A stretch of 14,059 bases of DNA from Thermoplasmata archaeon (GTDB lineage Archaea > Thermoplasmatota > Thermoplasmata > Lutacidiplasmatales > UBA184): positions 1-14,059 of the forward strand of contig JASHVP010000053.1 in NCBI GenBank assembly GCA_030044475.1, in the 5' to 3' direction. Position numbers and translations under genes: made by a program. Positions within the stretch are counted from its first letter, which is position 1, and each line of letters begins with the position of its first letter. The notes below the pieces were generated by a model. It saw only the letters and a list, made by a program, of their open reading frames with translations. It had not been told where the DNA came from and searched no databases. Below are positions 13,509 to 14,059 of this stretch, piece by piece.

Positions 13509-14059
13509 CCCGCCCCCGGAACCGTCTCGCGTCGCGCGAAGGTGGCGAGGAAGTGGTCCCCCAGCGTCCGGAGCGGCCAGAGGCGTCCGACCCGAGCGTC
13601 CCAGTGCCCGAGGGTCGCCCAACCGCCCTCGAACCGGTCCGCGTAGCCGACGAGGTCCGACGGCGGGAGGAGCACGGGAACCGCCTGCACTCGGAGCAGT
13701 CGGAACCCGGCGGCGAAGGTCCGGCGGAACTCGGGGAGGGAATAGGCGAAGACGTCCACGCAGAACCGGGACGCCCCGACCGGCACCGGCGAGCGGGCCC
13801 GACCCAGGGCGCGGCCCCATCGTCCCGTGACCCCGTAGCCCAGGATCTCGAACAGACACCAGCGGTTGTACACGCCGGCCACGAACGGGGCGCCCGGACG
13901 CAGGAGCGCCGCCAGCGGCGCCGGCACGTCGCCGAGCCGCTCCTCGCAGTTCATCGCGCCGTACGTCGAGTACGCCCCGTCGAACGATCGGGGGCCCAGC
14001 TCGGGCACCCAGGTGGCGAGCTGGCCGGCGGTCGCGTGCACGGTGGTGAGCGCCTCCGC
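13505..14059 (-). CDS. Class I SAM-dependent methyltransferase, 5' partial
   Basis: The frame is open to the window edge, leaving 184 C-terminal residues; the SAM-binding motif I lies outside. What remains fits the second half of a class I methyltransferase. A helix is followed by SFDGAYSTYGAMNC (25-38, counting from the window edge), the motif II/III region, then the typical LAALLRPGAPFVAGVYNRWC stretch (49-68). The GTG at 14041 is in frame but unlikely to be the true start, because the missing N-terminal half is needed for SAM binding. Its stop overlaps the DUF2079 start (ATGA), so the two are translationally coupled and may act on the same envelope lipid or glycan. The substrate is not readable. 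Confidence 0.82.
   Translation of the reverse strand, partial: AEALTTVHATAGQLATWVPELGPRSFDGAYSTYGAMNCEERLGDVPAPLAALLRPGAPFVAGVYNRWCLFEILGYGVTGRWGRALGRARSPVPVGASRFCVDVFAYSLPEFRRTFAAGFRLLRVQAVPVLLPPSDLVGYADRFEGGWATLGHWDARVGRLWPLRTLGDHFLATFARRETVPGAG

Noticed and set aside
1..14059. CRISPR arrays, tRNA or rRNA genes, defence islands
   Set aside because: No regularly spaced repeats, no tRNA-like cloverleaf or rRNA-like stretch noticed, and no nuclease or restriction genes; intergenic space is short apart from the IS ends.

Overview
This 14.1-kb window is high-GC DNA, most likely from an archaeon and plausibly from a GC-rich Thermoplasmatota lineage. The evidence is an smc-scpA-scpB condensin operon of archaeal layout with a TATA-box promoter, a membrane-anchored sedolisin (S53) protease ending in a zinc ribbon, a DUF2079 membrane protein, and an IS6-like transposase with extra archaeal-style zinc modules. 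No 16S rRNA or other taxonomic marker is present, so the phylum is an inference. I see no tRNA, rRNA or CRISPR array.

Layout, left to right. (1) Positions 1-1446 (+) hold the C-terminal part of a secreted, membrane-anchored sedolisin; its N-terminus lies outside the window. (2) Positions 6663-1463 (-) hold the chromosome-condensation operon smc > scpA > scpB. The smc stop and scpA GTG start overlap (GTGA), and 3 bp separate scpA from scpB. A TATA box lies about 100 bp upstream of smc. (3) An insertion sequence of about 1.68 kb (6791-8469) has perfect 16-bp terminal inverted repeats and near-flanking 8-bp direct repeats. It carries one transposase with a SWIM finger, a zinc ribbon and an IS6-type DDE domain. 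It sits just upstream of the smc promoter. (4) Positions 10849-8522 (-) hold a GNAT acetyltransferase, an ABC exporter ATPase (ATGA overlap) and an ABC-2 permease. A strong UUCG-capped hairpin follows the permease. (5) Positions 10976-11359 (+) hold a divergent small VOC/glyoxalase-fold protein. (6) Positions 14059-11388 (-) hold a truncated class I SAM methyltransferase coupled by an ATGA overlap to a 706-residue DUF2079 glycosyltransferase-like membrane protein with an extra C-terminal beta-rich domain.

How the parts relate. SMC, ScpA (kleisin) and ScpB form one condensin complex that organises chromosomes. Removing the IS in silico, with one copy of the 8-bp repeat, rebuilds a compact intergenic region of about 170 bp: ABC permease stop, hairpin, smc TATA box, smc start. 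This suggests the hairpin once ended the upstream transcript before smc, and that the IS split the two. The acetyltransferase/exporter pair and the divergent VOC gene together look like a small detoxification or export locus, which is inference. The methyltransferase/DUF2079 pair looks like envelope or lipid/glycan modification, also inference.

The observations most worth following are the SWIM plus zinc-ribbon transposase with its repeat-rich leader, the IS at the smc promoter, the sedolisin's cytoplasmic zinc ribbon, the tandem 10-bp repeat where the smc ribosome-binding site would be, and the ABC permease whose real N-terminus appears to lie upstream of any ordinary start codon.
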